The position numbers and the translations under genes were made by a program. DNA of 64,000 bases from Lacticaseibacillus suilingensis (GTDB lineage: Bacteria > Bacillota > Bacilli > Lactobacillales > Lactobacillaceae): contig NZ_BOLV01000005.1 of NCBI RefSeq assembly GCF_016861845.1, positions 84,382 to 148,381 of the forward strand, read 5' to 3'. The notes under the pieces were generated by a model. The model had not been told where the DNA came from, did no database searches, and saw only the letters and a program-made list of their open reading frames with translations. Shown here one piece after another: positions 8,232-16,799 of this stretch. Numbering within the stretch: position 1 is the stretch's first letter; each line of letters opens with the position of its first letter.

Positions 8232-8802
8232 TACTATTCTCCTTGTGAGTTGACTTGATTGGACGCATGACTTGCGCCGGCACGCCGGCGACAATTGTGT
8301 TAGCTGGGACATCCTTAGTGACCACGGCGCCAGCGCCGACAATCGCATGTTCGCCAATGGTGACGCCAGGCAGCACGGTCACATTGGCGCCCAGCCACGC
8401 GCCGGTTTTGATGTGGACCGCTTTGAGTACCAAATCCCGGCGCCGCGTTGGGTCTTCGCTATGATTGACCGAAATTAGGGTCACCCGCGGGCCGAGCAAG
8501 ACGCCGTCATCAAGCGTGATGCCCCCAAGATCCACAAAGAAGCAGTCACGGTTAATGAAGACATTGGGCCCGATGGTGGTGTGGCGGCCAAAATCGGTTT
8601 GAAAAGGTGGGTTCAGCACCGAACTCGCCGGCAGAGGATAGCCCAAAATGGCGGCCAACTGCTGCCGCCTAGCTTCATCGGTGGTGGCTTGGTTGAGGGT
8701 AATCAGCAAGGCGCTGGTTTCTTCCACCACGGCGTGCACTGCCGCCGCAGTAGCGCCGCCCCAACTGACATGGCCGGCGTTGATGAGATGGTCAAAATTC
8801 AT
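8224..8802 (-). CDS. Sugar O-acetyltransferase (LacA/Maa-type hexapeptide protein)
   Basis: The 192-residue protein has the left-handed beta-helix repeats of the maltose/galactoside O-acetyltransferase family (hexapeptides such as IGPNVF, LGANVTVLPGVTIGEHAIVGAGAVV). The catalytic His lies in VNHSEDP and the end motif is NTIVAGVPAQV. It transfers acetyl from acetyl-CoA to a sugar or related hydroxyl, in the cytoplasm. The N-terminal maltose-acetyltransferase helical cap is shorter than in E. coli Maa. It is the first gene of the operon running to 6552 and is divergent from the LysR regulator at 8906. A GGAGG lies just before its ATG. Confidence 0.85.
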   Translation of the reverse strand: MNFDHLINAGHVSWGGATAAAVHAVVEETSALLITLNQATTDEARRQQLAAILGYPLPASSVLNPPFQTDFGRHTTIGPNVFINRDCFFVDLGGITLDDGVLLGPRVTLISVNHSEDPTRRRDLVLKAVHIKTGAWLGANVTVLPGVTIGEHAIVGAGAVVTKDVPANTIVAGVPAQVMRPIKSTHKENSND

Positions 8803-8844
8803 GGCGTGACCTCCTTTGATAGGTTCAGCATAAGTGCAAGTGTG

Positions 8845-8890
8845 TATTATGTCTAATACTTAAAAATGATGTTATACTATGCCTATTAGG
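8845..8890. promoter_or_regulatory. Divergent promoter with candidate LysR-family operator
   Basis: The region between the acetyltransferase and LysR genes holds an inverted repeat TATTA-TGTC-TAATA (8845-8858), a -10 TATACT for the LysR gene (8873-8878), and a second palindrome CCTA-T-TAGG (8882-8890). The 11-mer ATGTCTAATAC (8849-8859) recurs upstream of the aldo/keto reductase (10683-10693). This is consistent with LysR boxes (T-N11-A type) controlling both units. Confidence 0.6.
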
Positions 8891-8905
8891 AATGGAGGGT
8901 CGCAG

Positions 8906-9787
8906 ATGGAACTGCGGGTTTTACGTTACTTTTTGATGGTCGTGAATGAACGCAACATTTCCCGGGCGGCGGAGCGGCTTCATGTGTCACAACCCACGAT
9001 TTCGCGGCAGCTTAAAGACCTTGAGGATGAATTAGGCGTGACCTTGTTTGAACGCGGCAGTCGCAGTATTGAGCTGACCGCGGCCGGCGAATACTTCGCC
9101 AACCAGGCTCGCCAAATCGTGTTGTTGGCGGATAAAGCCGTGGCCAATGTGAATCAGACCCAGGAAGTCACCGGCCAGATTATGATTGGGAGTGCTGAGG
9201 CGCCGATGATGGTCACCATCGGTCAGGCCGTTAGCCAACTCGGGCAAACCGCGCCCAAGGTGCAAGTCGGCATTTACAGCACAGATGCCAATGAGGTCAA
9301 ACAACGCTTGCATGCGGGGGTGTTTGACTTCGGGGTGGTGATGGAGCCGACTAACAAAGACGATAGTGACTTCCTTAAGTTACCGGGGACCAGCGCTTGG
9401 GGCGTTTTGGTCCGTGAAGATTCACCCCTGGCGCAAAAAGCGGCGGTTACCGCTGCGGATTTAGCCGATCAGCGGATCATCATGTCGCAGCAGCATGGCA
9501 GTATCAGCTACCTGACCGATTGGCTGGGGACCAGTGACCTGCAGCTCAATGTGGTGGCAACGTACAATTTGCTTTACAATGCCTCTATCCTGGTCGAAAC
9601 GGGGGTCGGGATTGCCCTGTGTTTGGACGGCATCATCAACACAGCGGATTCAACTTTGCGGTTCGTCCCACTGACGCCGCGGTTGGAAGCTAAAGCAAGC
9701 TTGATTTGGCCCAAAAACACGCCGCAGTCCCCTGCGGCCAGCGCGTTTTTGGCGGCGCTACGAGCACTTTTGCCAAGTGATTACTGA
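8906..9787 (+). CDS. LysR-family transcriptional regulator
   Basis: The 293-residue protein has the N-terminal LysR winged helix-turn-helix (residues 1-60; ISRAAERLHVSQPTISRQLKDLE) and a periplasmic-binding-like effector domain (about 90-290). The ATG at 8906 begins the conserved MELRVLRYF and has GGAGG 8 nt upstream; the nine codons before it lie at the predicted transcription start. It is divergent from the acetyltransferase-SDR-hydrolase operon and convergent with the aldo/keto reductase, overlapping it by 7 nt. The shared 11-mer upstream of both target units suggests that it controls them, probably in response to an oxidised or carbonyl compound. Confidence 0.88.
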   Translation: MELRVLRYFLMVVNERNISRAAERLHVSQPTISRQLKDLEDELGVTLFERGSRSIELTAAGEYFANQARQIVLLADKAVANVNQTQEVTGQIMIGSAEAPMMVTIGQAVSQLGQTAPKVQVGIYSTDANEVKQRLHAGVFDFGVVMEPTNKDDSDFLKLPGTSAWGVLVREDSPLAQKAAVTAADLADQRIIMSQQHGSISYLTDWLGTSDLQLNVVATYNLLYNASILVETGVGIALCLDGIINTADSTLRFVPLTPRLEAKASLIWPKNTPQSPAASAFLAALRALLPSDY

Positions 9788-10632
9788 ACATAAGTGATGT
9801 GGTGCAGACGGTAGGCTTCGCGACAGCTGGCGACATCCAGAATGAGGGGTTGACCGGTATCGAGTTGGTCAATTTTACCCATATCATTGGCGTTTAAGGC
9901 AAAATCATCGATGGTGAAGTTCTGGCGGATGCGAGCGAGATGCACCGACTTGGGAATCGCCACCACGCCAGACTGCTTTAGCCACCGCAAAGTGACTTGA
10001 GCCGCGGTTTTGCCGTAATGCGCCCCAATCGTGGTCAAAGTCGGGTTGGTAAAAAGCTGGTGCTGACCTTCGGCAAACGGTGCCCAGGCCATGGGCGTGA
10101 TGCGATATTTTGCCATCAGCGCGCGCAAGGCGCGCCGCTGGGAAAAGGGATGCAGCTCGATTTGGTTGACGGCAGGGACAATGTCAAAACTGGCGATCAA
10201 ATCGACTAGCCGGTCAGGTAGAAAATTGCAGACGCCAATCGCGCGAATTTTACCGGCACGGTAGAGTTCTTGCATCGCCCGCCAGCTGCCGTAGTAGTCG
10301 CCATAAGGCATGTGAATAAGGTAAAGATCGAGATAATCGGTTTGCAGATTAGCCAGCGTCTTTTGAAAAGACGCCATTGTCTGCTTGTAGCCACTGACTT
10401 GAATCCAAACTTTGCTTGAAATAAAAATTTCGGTGCGCGGAATGCCGGATTTGGCGATTGCTTTGCCTACCGCGGCTTCGTTGCCATAGCAGGCGGCGGT
10501 GTCGATGAGCCGATAGCCAGTTTGCAGCGCATCGAGGACGCTTTGCTCGCACTGAGCCGGATCATCGATTTGGAACACGCCATAGCCAAGTTGGGGCATC
10601 TTAATGCCGTTGTTGAGTTGAATGGTTTTCAT
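9781..10632 (-). CDS. Aldo/keto reductase
   Basis: The 283-residue enzyme is an NADPH-dependent aldo/keto reductase. It has DTAACYGNE with the catalytic Asp and Tyr, SSKVW with the catalytic Lys, LIHMPYG with the catalytic His, and the C-terminal cofactor motif IPKSVHLARIRQN. The family reduces aldehydes and ketones such as 2,5-diketogluconate or methylglyoxal; the exact substrate cannot be inferred. The start at 10632 has AGGGAGAG 8 nt upstream. Convergent with and overlapping the LysR gene by 7 nt. A 26-bp inverted repeat containing the LysR-linked 11-mer lies about 40 bp upstream of its start. Confidence 0.9.
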   Translation of the reverse strand: MKTIQLNNGIKMPQLGYGVFQIDDPAQCEQSVLDALQTGYRLIDTAACYGNEAAVGKAIAKSGIPRTEIFISSKVWIQVSGYKQTMASFQKTLANLQTDYLDLYLIHMPYGDYYGSWRAMQELYRAGKIRAIGVCNFLPDRLVDLIASFDIVPAVNQIELHPFSQRRALRALMAKYRITPMAWAPFAEGQHQLFTNPTLTTIGAHYGKTAAQVTLRWLKQSGVVAIPKSVHLARIRQNFTIDDFALNANDMGKIDQLDTGQPLILDVASCREAYRLHHITYVQ

Positions 10633-10672
10633 GCTATCTCTCCCTAATCTCTTCGGCATTAGCTTACGGAGC

Positions 10673-10698
10673 AATAGGCAGAATGTCTAATACCTATT
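10673..10698. promoter_or_regulatory. Candidate LysR operator upstream of the aldo/keto reductase
   Basis: AATAGG (10673-10678) and CCTATT (10693-10698) form an inverted repeat around a 14-nt centre containing ATGTCTAATAC, the same 11-mer found in the LysR/acetyltransferase promoter region. It lies 41-66 nt upstream of the start of the reductase gene. Confidence 0.55.
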
Positions 10699-10750
10699 TC
10701 AACTATAAGCACATAACGGTTAGGTATAGGACGGACCATTTAAGGGTCAG

Positions 10751-10779
10751 TTGAGGGGCTAAATTATTGGTGGTATGCT
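10751..10779 (+). promoter_or_regulatory. Promoter of the ltrA-like gene
   Basis: -35 TTGAGG (10751-10756) and -10 TATGCT (10774-10779) are spaced by 17 bp, followed by GAGGAGG before the ATG at 10804. Confidence 0.6.
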
Positions 10780-10803
10780 GACTCAAAACTGAGGAGGCCG
10801 CAC

Positions 10804-11900
10804 ATGAGCAAACCTGTTTCGATGATTGAATTATTTTATGATCTCGTCTTTGTCTACATGATTGCCAAAGCGACAGGGCTCTTGCATCAGCTCGAGCACG
10901 GCGTGATTGCGCCGCTGACCCTGGTGGTGTTTGCCTTCGTGGTGATTGTGTTTATCAATTCTTGGATGGTGCAAACAGTGTTCGTCAATCGCTTTGGGGC
11001 GTCGTCTTGGACCGATATTGGGTTTATGTTTGGCGACATGATGATCGTGCTCTACATGGCGAACAGCTTTTCGTCGGCGCTTGATGCCAATTTACGGCCG
11101 TTTTTCCTTGCGGCGGGGCTGTTGTCGTTGACGCTATGCATTCAGTACGTCCTGGTGTGGCGGCGCACTGATAACCGTGATGATCGCGCCATTGCCCAGG
11201 CCTTCAGCGGCATCTTAGGGGTGCGGACGCTGACCTTGCTTGGGCAGGCTTATTGCCGCTGCGCGCGGGCCTCTGGCTGGCGGCGGCTGGGGTGATCGTG
11301 AGTTGGGTCGCTCCAGCCTTTACTGGCAAACTGACCCGCAAGCACCCGATTATATTCTCACATCTGCTAGAACGGGTGACCGAGCTGTCGATTGTGCTGT
11401 TTGGTGAAACGATTGTCGGGATCGCTGGCTATTTCACGCGCCAGACCTTTTCCGTGGTGTCAGTGCTGATTTTTCTGATTGTGGCCAGTTTGTTTTTCGC
11501 TTATATCGCCGTGTTTGATCACCTAGTCGACGATAAAAAGGCCGGCGAAACCGGCAATTTGTTGATTTATCTGCACTATCCCATTATTTTTGGCGTCAGT
11601 ATGGTGACTGTTGCGTTACGCGACATTACGGCGCCAACCGTCCACCACGCTTTTGCCATGACCTTCCTCTATGCTGGGATTGGGCTGATGTATCTGGGCT
11701 TGTGGTTGGCGCGGTATTACCAGCAGGCTCGCTATCAGACCCACCAGACCAGCTATGTGGTCATCGCCGGCTTGCTCGTCGTTGCCTATGGTATGACGCT
11801 AGTTCTGGTTCAGCCACTGGCAACAGTAGTGGTGACGGCATTTGTGAGCCTTGCTGCAGCGGCGTTATTGGCGCGGCAGATCGACCCGGCTGGACACTAG
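10804..11900 (+). pseudogene. Low-temperature-requirement A (LtrA)-like membrane protein, frameshifted
   Basis: Two overlapping frames together encode one LtrA-family multi-pass membrane protein. Residues from 10804 give the N-terminal half (MIELFYDLVFVYMIAKAT, typical of LtrA). From about 11245 the family similarity continues in another frame (LPLRAGLWLAAAGVIVSWV, then HLLERVTELSIVLFGET) to the stop at 11900. The join is near 11240-11250 and needs one base more or two fewer. No slippery heptamer with a downstream structure is evident, so a real mutation or a sequencing error is more likely than programmed frameshifting. LtrA was named for growth at low temperature in Listeria; its biochemical role is unknown. 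The promoter and ribosome site are intact. Confidence 0.8.
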
Positions 11901-11930
11901 GCGGCATAGGTGGTCAGTTTGATGACGGCA

Positions 11931-11962
11931 AAAAGCCATTCCCATGATGAGTAGGAATGGCT
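11931..11962 (-). terminator. Terminator of the glutamate-cysteine ligase gene
   Basis: A perfect 9-bp stem (11934-11942 with 11954-11962) is followed on the minus strand by a run of Ts (the A run before 11935), 27 nt after the stop of the minus-strand ligase gene. Confidence 0.8.
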
Positions 11963-11989
11963 GATTGAAGCTGGTGCGGTCGCGATTTT

Positions 11990-13171
11990 TTAGCGTGTTG
12001 CAAAGACGGATGCGTGCTGCCAAATTTGGTAAGCCAAGGTTTGCGTCGTATCTTCAAAGGCTTTCAAGGCTTCTTGAATGCTGTTTTGATAGGCCGCTGG
12101 GAAATCGTGCTGCGCGGCGAAGGCGGCGAGTGGCGTTAACAGCGCCACGCCCGCTTCCTGACATTCTGAAGGCGCGTGGGGATCTTCTAAGGCCACGCGG
12201 TCGTTGAGCTGGCGCGCTGCGGCCAACTTTTTAGCCAGCGTTTCAGCATTTAACCGGGGCTGGTAGGCAAAATACAACGCCAGGCTTTGCACCAAGCGCA
12301 GCTGATCGGCAGTGACGCCGAGTGGAGTGAAGGGATTGAGATCAAAGCTGCGCAGCTCGAGATGTGAGATCCCAGCCTCCAACAGATGCTCAGGGCGCTT
12401 ATCGGCACCGCTTTTTAGCCGGACCGGTTCATAATATTGACCCGCCTTCATCAGCTGCCCGGCTTCAATCGCTGCTTGAATGCGTGCCACGTAGCGGGGG
12501 ACCGAGGTGTAATCACCAGCGATGTTGCGGGGAAAGCCGAACTGGCTGTTGCGGAGGCTGCGGACCGGCAGTGGTGGCGTCGTTTTCGTGAAGTAACCCG
12601 TCAATGCACCGGGAGTGGCTCCGAATAGATAGGTGAAGACCCAGTGGTGCAACATGAAATACTGGGCGAGGTGGATATAAAGGGCGTCGGCGTCGGCGAA
12701 ACCGGTTTCGGTTAAAATGAAGCTCAAAGCCGCGGGCCGAAAGCTAAAGTTGATGTGCACCCCAGTGTTCATCAGCCGCGGCAGTGGATATAGGCGACTT
12801 AATTTTTGGCGGTAAGGGTAAGACCGCTCAGGGTAGGGCGAGATCAAAGCAGACGAAACCTGGGGCAACAGCGGCGGGCAGCTATACGGCCACAGGCAGT
12901 CTTCGGCTGGCAACTGCTCTGCCACCGCCTGAATGATGGCCGTGCCATGCCGAATGTTTTGGGCGACGTTGGGGGTGGCAGGCAACGTGAATTCCAGCTG
13001 CGCGGTGAAAAATTCCCGCGCGACAAAGGGGCGCAAGGCCGTTTCCAGGTCATCAGGAAAAGGCGCTGCACTGAGCAGACTTTGCGGAGTCACCCGCATT
13101 TTCTCGACTTCAAGGCCAACGTTGACAGCTTCGGCAACGATTTGACCGAGGGTTAGGCAGGGCGTGGTCAT
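11990..13171 (-). CDS. gshA: Glutamate-cysteine ligase (GshA type)
   Basis: The 393-residue protein resembles the glutamate-cysteine ligase half of glutathione synthesis, the first committed, ATP-dependent step. The family pattern is clear: NVGLEVEKMRV near residue 17 (compare FGLEKEGLRV), FFTAQLEFTLPATPN, LWPYSCPP, YPLPRLMNTGVHINFSF, RNSQFGFPRN, and the late ISHLELRSFDLNPF segment. It lacks the C-terminal ATP-grasp domain of the bifunctional GshAB, so only gamma-glutamylcysteine would be made unless a GshB exists elsewhere. The start at 13171 is preferred because GAGGTG lies upstream; the longer frame to 13342 lacks a ribosome site. Followed by its own terminator. Confidence 0.85.
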   Translation of the reverse strand: MTTPCLTLGQIVAEAVNVGLEVEKMRVTPQSLLSAAPFPDDLETALRPFVAREFFTAQLEFTLPATPNVAQNIRHGTAIIQAVAEQLPAEDCLWPYSCPPLLPQVSSALISPYPERSYPYRQKLSRLYPLPRLMNTGVHINFSFRPAALSFILTETGFADADALYIHLAQYFMLHHWVFTYLFGATPGALTGYFTKTTPPLPVRSLRNSQFGFPRNIAGDYTSVPRYVARIQAAIEAGQLMKAGQYYEPVRLKSGADKRPEHLLEAGISHLELRSFDLNPFTPLGVTADQLRLVQSLALYFAYQPRLNAETLAKKLAAARQLNDRVALEDPHAPSECQEAGVALLTPLAAFAAQHDFPAAYQNSIQEALKAFEDTTQTLAYQIWQHASVFATR

Positions 13172-13344
13172 CAAAAACACCTCGCTTTGATTGGGAGTAG
13201 CGTCACTGGTAAGCTGAAGCAATTCGCGAATGACCTTTGCCATTCGCTTAGTACTGCCTTTATTGTGCCGCGAATCAGTGGTATAAGTGAAATAATTAGC
13301 CCACCAACTGCGCCGAGTGGCATCGGCGCCAAGGAGATGCAACG

Positions 13345-13722
13345 ATGAATACCACTGATAATCAACGCGCTGCGGCGCTAAAAATCTACGCCGCCACGAT
13401 TCAAAACTGCCAGCGCATGCAGCCGAAGTTTGCCCTAGGCACGGCGCAGGCCACGCTGCTGGTTAATCGCATTGCCGCCTTGCAAGTCGTCAGCGCGCTG
13501 GTCAGCGGGCAAGTACCGTCGCTGGCCCAAATGACAGCCAGCGTGGCGCCGATTCAATCCATCCTTCATAAAACCATCGTCGCCCGGGCCAAGTACGCCC
13601 CGGAAACGGCGATTTACCGGCGCCTCACGCCGATGATTGCCGCGATGACGCTGGGGTTGTCAGTTTTACAAACCGCTTTGGCCCAATCCCAAACTAACCA
13701 AGGAGCGACTGCCGATGATTGA
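13345..13722 (+). CDS. Hypothetical helical protein
   Basis: This is a 125-residue soluble, alanine- and glutamine-rich, apparently all-helical protein with no recognisable family motif, no signal peptide and no clear transmembrane segment. AAGGAG lies 9 nt before the ATG. It overlaps the pentapeptide-repeat gene by 8 nt, so it is cotranslated with it, and is divergent from the glutamate-cysteine ligase. I do not recognise it; the tight overlap suggests that it works with the pentapeptide protein. Confidence 0.65.
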   Translation: MNTTDNQRAAALKIYAATIQNCQRMQPKFALGTAQATLLVNRIAALQVVSALVSGQVPSLAQMTASVAPIQSILHKTIVARAKYAPETAIYRRLTPMIAAMTLGLSVLQTALAQSQTNQGATADD

Positions 13723-14308
13723 ACACCAAACCCTGAGCCTAGACGCCGCGGTAGAGGGGGAAACCTACGACCACTGCCGGCTGAGCGTCTCGCAGCATGA
13801 GCTGAAGCTGGCTGGCGTGACCTTCAGCAACTGCCAGTTTGAGCAAACCGATTTTCGCGGCGGCGAGTGGCTGGATTGCACAATTAAGGGGAGTCAATTC
13901 CTGAATGCTGATTTCGCCGAAAGCGTGATGTACCGTTGCCAGTTCAGTGGCTGTCAGCTGATGGGCGCCGATTTTACCCGCAGTGTGTGGCATCAGGTGA
14001 CGGTCACCGACTGTCAGGCCAGTTATCTGATATTGGCCGAAAGCAAACTGAAGGCAGTCAGCTTCAAAGAGACTCAACTGACGGAAAGTAGCTTTCAGGC
14101 AGTCAAATTGCTGAAGCCGGGCTTGAGCGTCACTGGTGGTGAGCTGACCGGCGCTGATTTCACCGGGACGCCGCTGAAGTTGGTTGACCTCAGTAAATCG
14201 CGGTTCGATCATCTGCTGTTCACGCCGAGTTTACTGCGCGGGTTAAAGCTCAACCAATGGCAAGCCGCTATCATTGCCGCCAGTCTGGGCATTGATGTGG
14301 TCGACTGA
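13715..14308 (+). CDS. Pentapeptide-repeat protein
   Basis: The 197-residue protein carries repeated A(D/N)(L/F)xx-like pentapeptides between residues 30 and 165, such as FSNCQFEQTDFRGGEW, LNADFAES and MGADFTRS. This gives a right-handed quadrilateral beta-helix. In Qnr/MfpA this fold mimics DNA and protects gyrase, but many family members have other or unknown roles and nothing here proves a gyrase link. It overlaps the hypothetical gene upstream by 8 nt and ends at a strong bidirectional terminator. Confidence 0.8.
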   Translation: MIEHQTLSLDAAVEGETYDHCRLSVSQHELKLAGVTFSNCQFEQTDFRGGEWLDCTIKGSQFLNADFAESVMYRCQFSGCQLMGADFTRSVWHQVTVTDCQASYLILAESKLKAVSFKETQLTESSFQAVKLLKPGLSVTGGELTGADFTGTPLKLVDLSKSRFDHLLFTPSLLRGLKLNQWQAAIIAASLGIDVVD

Positions 14309-14322
14309 TGTTTTTGAATCAG

Positions 14323-14356
14323 AAAACGCCGAATCGCTGCGGCGACTCGGCGTTTT
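14323..14356. terminator. Bidirectional intrinsic terminator
   Basis: A perfect 10-bp stem AAAACGCCGA/TCGGCGTTTT (14323-14332, 14347-14356) with A and T runs on opposite sides serves the convergent genes ending at 14308 and 14364. Confidence 0.85.
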
Positions 14357-14363
14357 GCTGTCT

Positions 14364-14579
14364 CTAAGTGAGTTGATCATTGAGCCGATCCAGCTGGTGC
14401 TGTAAGGATTCGATTTGCGCCTGGGTTTCGTCAATCGCGGCTTGCACCTCTTCCAAGGTGTCACCGCTGGCACTGAAGCCCTTGTAGGCGGCAGTGACGT
14501 AATCCACTTCTTCTAAGCGATTAAGGCGGTCATTGGCGGCGCCGAGGGCAGCAATCACTTGATCCGTTGTTTTGGCCAT
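14364..14579 (-). CDS. Small coiled-coil hypothetical protein
   Basis: A 71-residue, acidic, helical protein whose second half (LEEVQAAIDETQAQIESLQ) has the heptad pattern of a coiled coil. The ATG at 14579 is preferred because AGGTG sits 6 nt upstream, at the very end of the preceding gene; a GTG at 14588 is the alternative. It is the last gene of the minus-strand unit that begins with the efflux pump at 16624. Function unknown. Confidence 0.65.
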   Translation of the reverse strand: MAKTTDQVIAALGAANDRLNRLEEVDYVTAAYKGFSASGDTLEEVQAAIDETQAQIESLQHQLDRLNDQLT

Positions 14580-14588
14580 GGCGAGCAC

Positions 14589-15170
14589 CTACGCGAGCGC
14601 GGCAGGAGCGGCTGGCTGCGGGCCTTGGTCTTCGCGCGCTAGCACCCAGTCATCATAGTTCCACTCCTCAGTTGCGCGCCGGCTGCGCATGTAATCCCAC
14701 ATGGATTCGCGCTCCATTTCGACCACTTGGCCTCCAGCTCCCACTGAGACCCAGTTATAACTGCCATTGCGATGGGCAAACTTGACCCACCACACCGGAA
14801 TGTCAACGTGCTGGTTATCACCTTCAAAAGAGCGGGTGAGGCGGTCAGTCCGCATGTAGTCCAACCCCGCGGCATAGCTCGGATCCAGTGCTTGCCACAC
14901 CTGCATTGCGATTTGCCGGGCGGCGAGTTGGGTGGGCAGCGGTGCGCTGCTGGTGGCGGTAAAAGCATTGAAGCTCAGCAAGCGGTCATCGTTGCCCCAC
15001 ACCAGCGTCACATGCGGGCCGAACCATTGTACCGGTCGCCGCTGTTGATAGCGATCAACCCGCACCGCTTCGCCATTGCGCGAACGCGGCTCGCTGGTGA
15101 TGCGCGTGAAGTCTTCGGGAATGGTCAAAAGTGGTTGAATTTTGCCTAAAACAGTCACCGTGGTTGCCAT
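14589..15170 (-). CDS. Hypothetical protein with PepSY-like repeats
   Basis: A 193-residue soluble protein without signal peptide. The segment around residues 80-155 (QLAARQIAMQVWQALDPSYA, then VDIPVWWVKFAHRNGSYNWV and a following V-x-x-G-x-V-V-E-M-E strand) has the helix-strand-strand look of a PepSY-type domain, but the resemblance is weak. It starts 3 nt after the efflux-pump gene on the same strand and ends where the next small gene begins, so the three are an operon. Not recognised beyond this. Confidence 0.6.
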   Translation of the reverse strand: MATTVTVLGKIQPLLTIPEDFTRITSEPRSRNGEAVRVDRYQQRRPVQWFGPHVTLVWGNDDRLLSFNAFTATSSAPLPTQLAARQIAMQVWQALDPSYAAGLDYMRTDRLTRSFEGDNQHVDIPVWWVKFAHRNGSYNWVSVGAGGQVVEMERESMWDYMRSRRATEEWNYDDWVLAREDQGPQPAAPAALA

Positions 15171-15172
15171 GG

Positions 15173-16624
15173 TTATAACCTCCTTGAACGAAACCTTGCT
15201 TCAAACAGTGAAAATAAGTCGGGTTGACTGGCGTGGCGCCGCGGCGCGTGCCCGCTTTTGAGCAGCCTGCGATTGAGCCACCAGCCGCCCAGCAAAATCA
15301 GGGTCGCTAGCGCGTAAGCCAGATGCTGCGCCGTGAGCAGACGGCCGCTTGGTTGGCCCAGCGCCGTGGTCAGCGGCTGGCCAGCCAAGACGCCAAGACT
15401 GCCGTAGAAACTGGTACTCGCCAAACTCACGCCTAGCACCAGCCCGACTTCGCGCAGCAGCGCCGTCAGCGCTCCGGCGGCCCCGCGTTGTTCCGGCGTG
15501 ACCTCCCGCATCAAAAAGGCGCTATTGGCGGTGCCAAAAACGCTGGTGCCAATGGCCATGACCACCGAAACCAGCAGAAACGCCAGCGGCTCGAATTGAC
15601 CCGTTAGTAGCACCAGTCCTAAAGCGCTCAGCAGTAGTAAAAGCAGGCCATTTTGCATCACGTGCGGCTGTGACCAGCGATCAGCGGCCATACCAGCCAA
15701 GGGATTAGCCACAATCGCCACCAGCGGCCCCGCCATCAACACCGCGCCAGTGGCCGCTGGGGATAGCCCAACGACGACTTGCAGATAAATCGGCCCGAGT
15801 AAGGTGAAAAAGTAGGCCGCTACAAAAGTCGTAAACGCCGCCGCCAAAGGACAACCGAACGTCGGGGTCTTGAGTAAAGCCAGACTCAAAAGCGGGTGCG
15901 GGCTGCGTTGTTCCCACCGTACCAGTAGCCACAAAAGCCCGCCACTGAGGGCTAGGCCTAGCAGCGCCAGCCCTGGTTGCGTCAAGCTGCTGGCGGTGCT
16001 GACATAAAAGACGATTGCTAGTGCCATCAAAATGCCGGTGCCACCCCAGTCAAGGTGCAGTCGCTGGCGGGAAGAGGCGCGCGGAAACCAAAGTATCGCC
16101 GCCAACAAGCACAAGCCGCCAATCGGTAAATTCAGCCAGAACAGATATCGCCAGTCCCAGTGGGTCAACACCAGCCCACCAAGTCCCGGGCCCGCCAGTC
16201 CGCCGAGTGAGATAAAAATACTTTCGATGCCAAACGCGCGCCCAAGCTGTTGCGGTGGAAACCAATCCGCCACGAGCGCATAACTGTTTGCCATCGTCAG
16301 ACTGGCGCCGACGCCTTGGAGCACTCGGCCACCAAGTACCCAGCTCAGTTGCGTGCCGGCGCCAGTTAACCAAGAGCCAACCAGAAATGCCAAGGTACCC
16401 AGCATAAAACACCGTTCGCGGCCCCATTGTGCGCCGAGTTGGCCGAATGGCAGCAGTAGCGCGCTAATCGTGACCAGGTAGATGCTGATCACCAGCCCCA
16501 CTCGCTCCGTGCCCACCGCCAGCCCATGCGCCATGGCAGGAATTGCAATGGTGACGATACTGCCATCGACAATCACCATGAAGAAAAACACGCCCAGAAT
16601 CATCAAGTTCAGCCAGCGTCGCAT
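15173..16624 (-). CDS. MFS drug exporter, DHA2 (14-TM, EmrB/QacA) family
   Basis: The 483-residue membrane protein has about 14 hydrophobic segments. The DHA2 markers are present: motif A region around PFGQLGAQWGRERCFMLG (loop 2-3), motif C region GPGLGGLVLTHWDWRYLFW, and D-G-S-I-V-T-I-A-I-P-A-M in helix 1 (compare LDxTIVNVALP). It should be a proton-driven exporter of drugs or other amphiphiles at the cytoplasmic membrane. AGGAGG lies 7 nt before the ATG. It leads an operon with two small unknown genes; no regulator lies next to it. Confidence 0.85.
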   Translation of the reverse strand: MRRWLNLMILGVFFFMVIVDGSIVTIAIPAMAHGLAVGTERVGLVISIYLVTISALLLPFGQLGAQWGRERCFMLGTLAFLVGSWLTGAGTQLSWVLGGRVLQGVGASLTMANSYALVADWFPPQQLGRAFGIESIFISLGGLAGPGLGGLVLTHWDWRYLFWLNLPIGGLCLLAAILWFPRASSRQRLHLDWGGTGILMALAIVFYVSTASSLTQPGLALLGLALSGGLLWLLVRWEQRSPHPLLSLALLKTPTFGCPLAAAFTTFVAAYFFTLLGPIYLQVVVGLSPAATGAVLMAGPLVAIVANPLAGMAADRWSQPHVMQNGLLLLLLSALGLVLLTGQFEPLAFLLVSVVMAIGTSVFGTANSAFLMREVTPEQRGAAGALTALLREVGLVLGVSLASTSFYGSLGVLAGQPLTTALGQPSGRLLTAQHLAYALATLILLGGWWLNRRLLKSGHAPRRHASQPDLFSLFEARFRSRRL

Positions 16625-16703
16625 GACTCGCCTCCTTTTACTGCCCAGGGGATGACCTGAGCAGGTGAAAGTAGATTAGCACCCAAAAAATTTGCTCGCT
16701 AAC

Positions 16704-16754
16704 AAAAAGACTTATACGCTGGCTGTGAACAGCAGACAACGCATAAGTCTTTTT
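16704..16754. terminator. Bidirectional intrinsic terminator
   Basis: A perfect 12-bp stem AAAAAGACTTAT/ATAAGTCTTTTT (16704-16715, 16743-16754) lies after the minus-strand Nif3-like gene. Confidence 0.8.
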
Positions 16755-16799
16755 CATGATTAGGTTCAAATGTTAGCGTGCTAGGTTAATCGTGCGGCA

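Noticed and set aside
11235..11255. Programmed frameshift in the ltrA-like gene
   Set aside because: No X-XXY-YYZ slippery heptamer or downstream structure could be seen; a plain mutation or sequencing error fits better.
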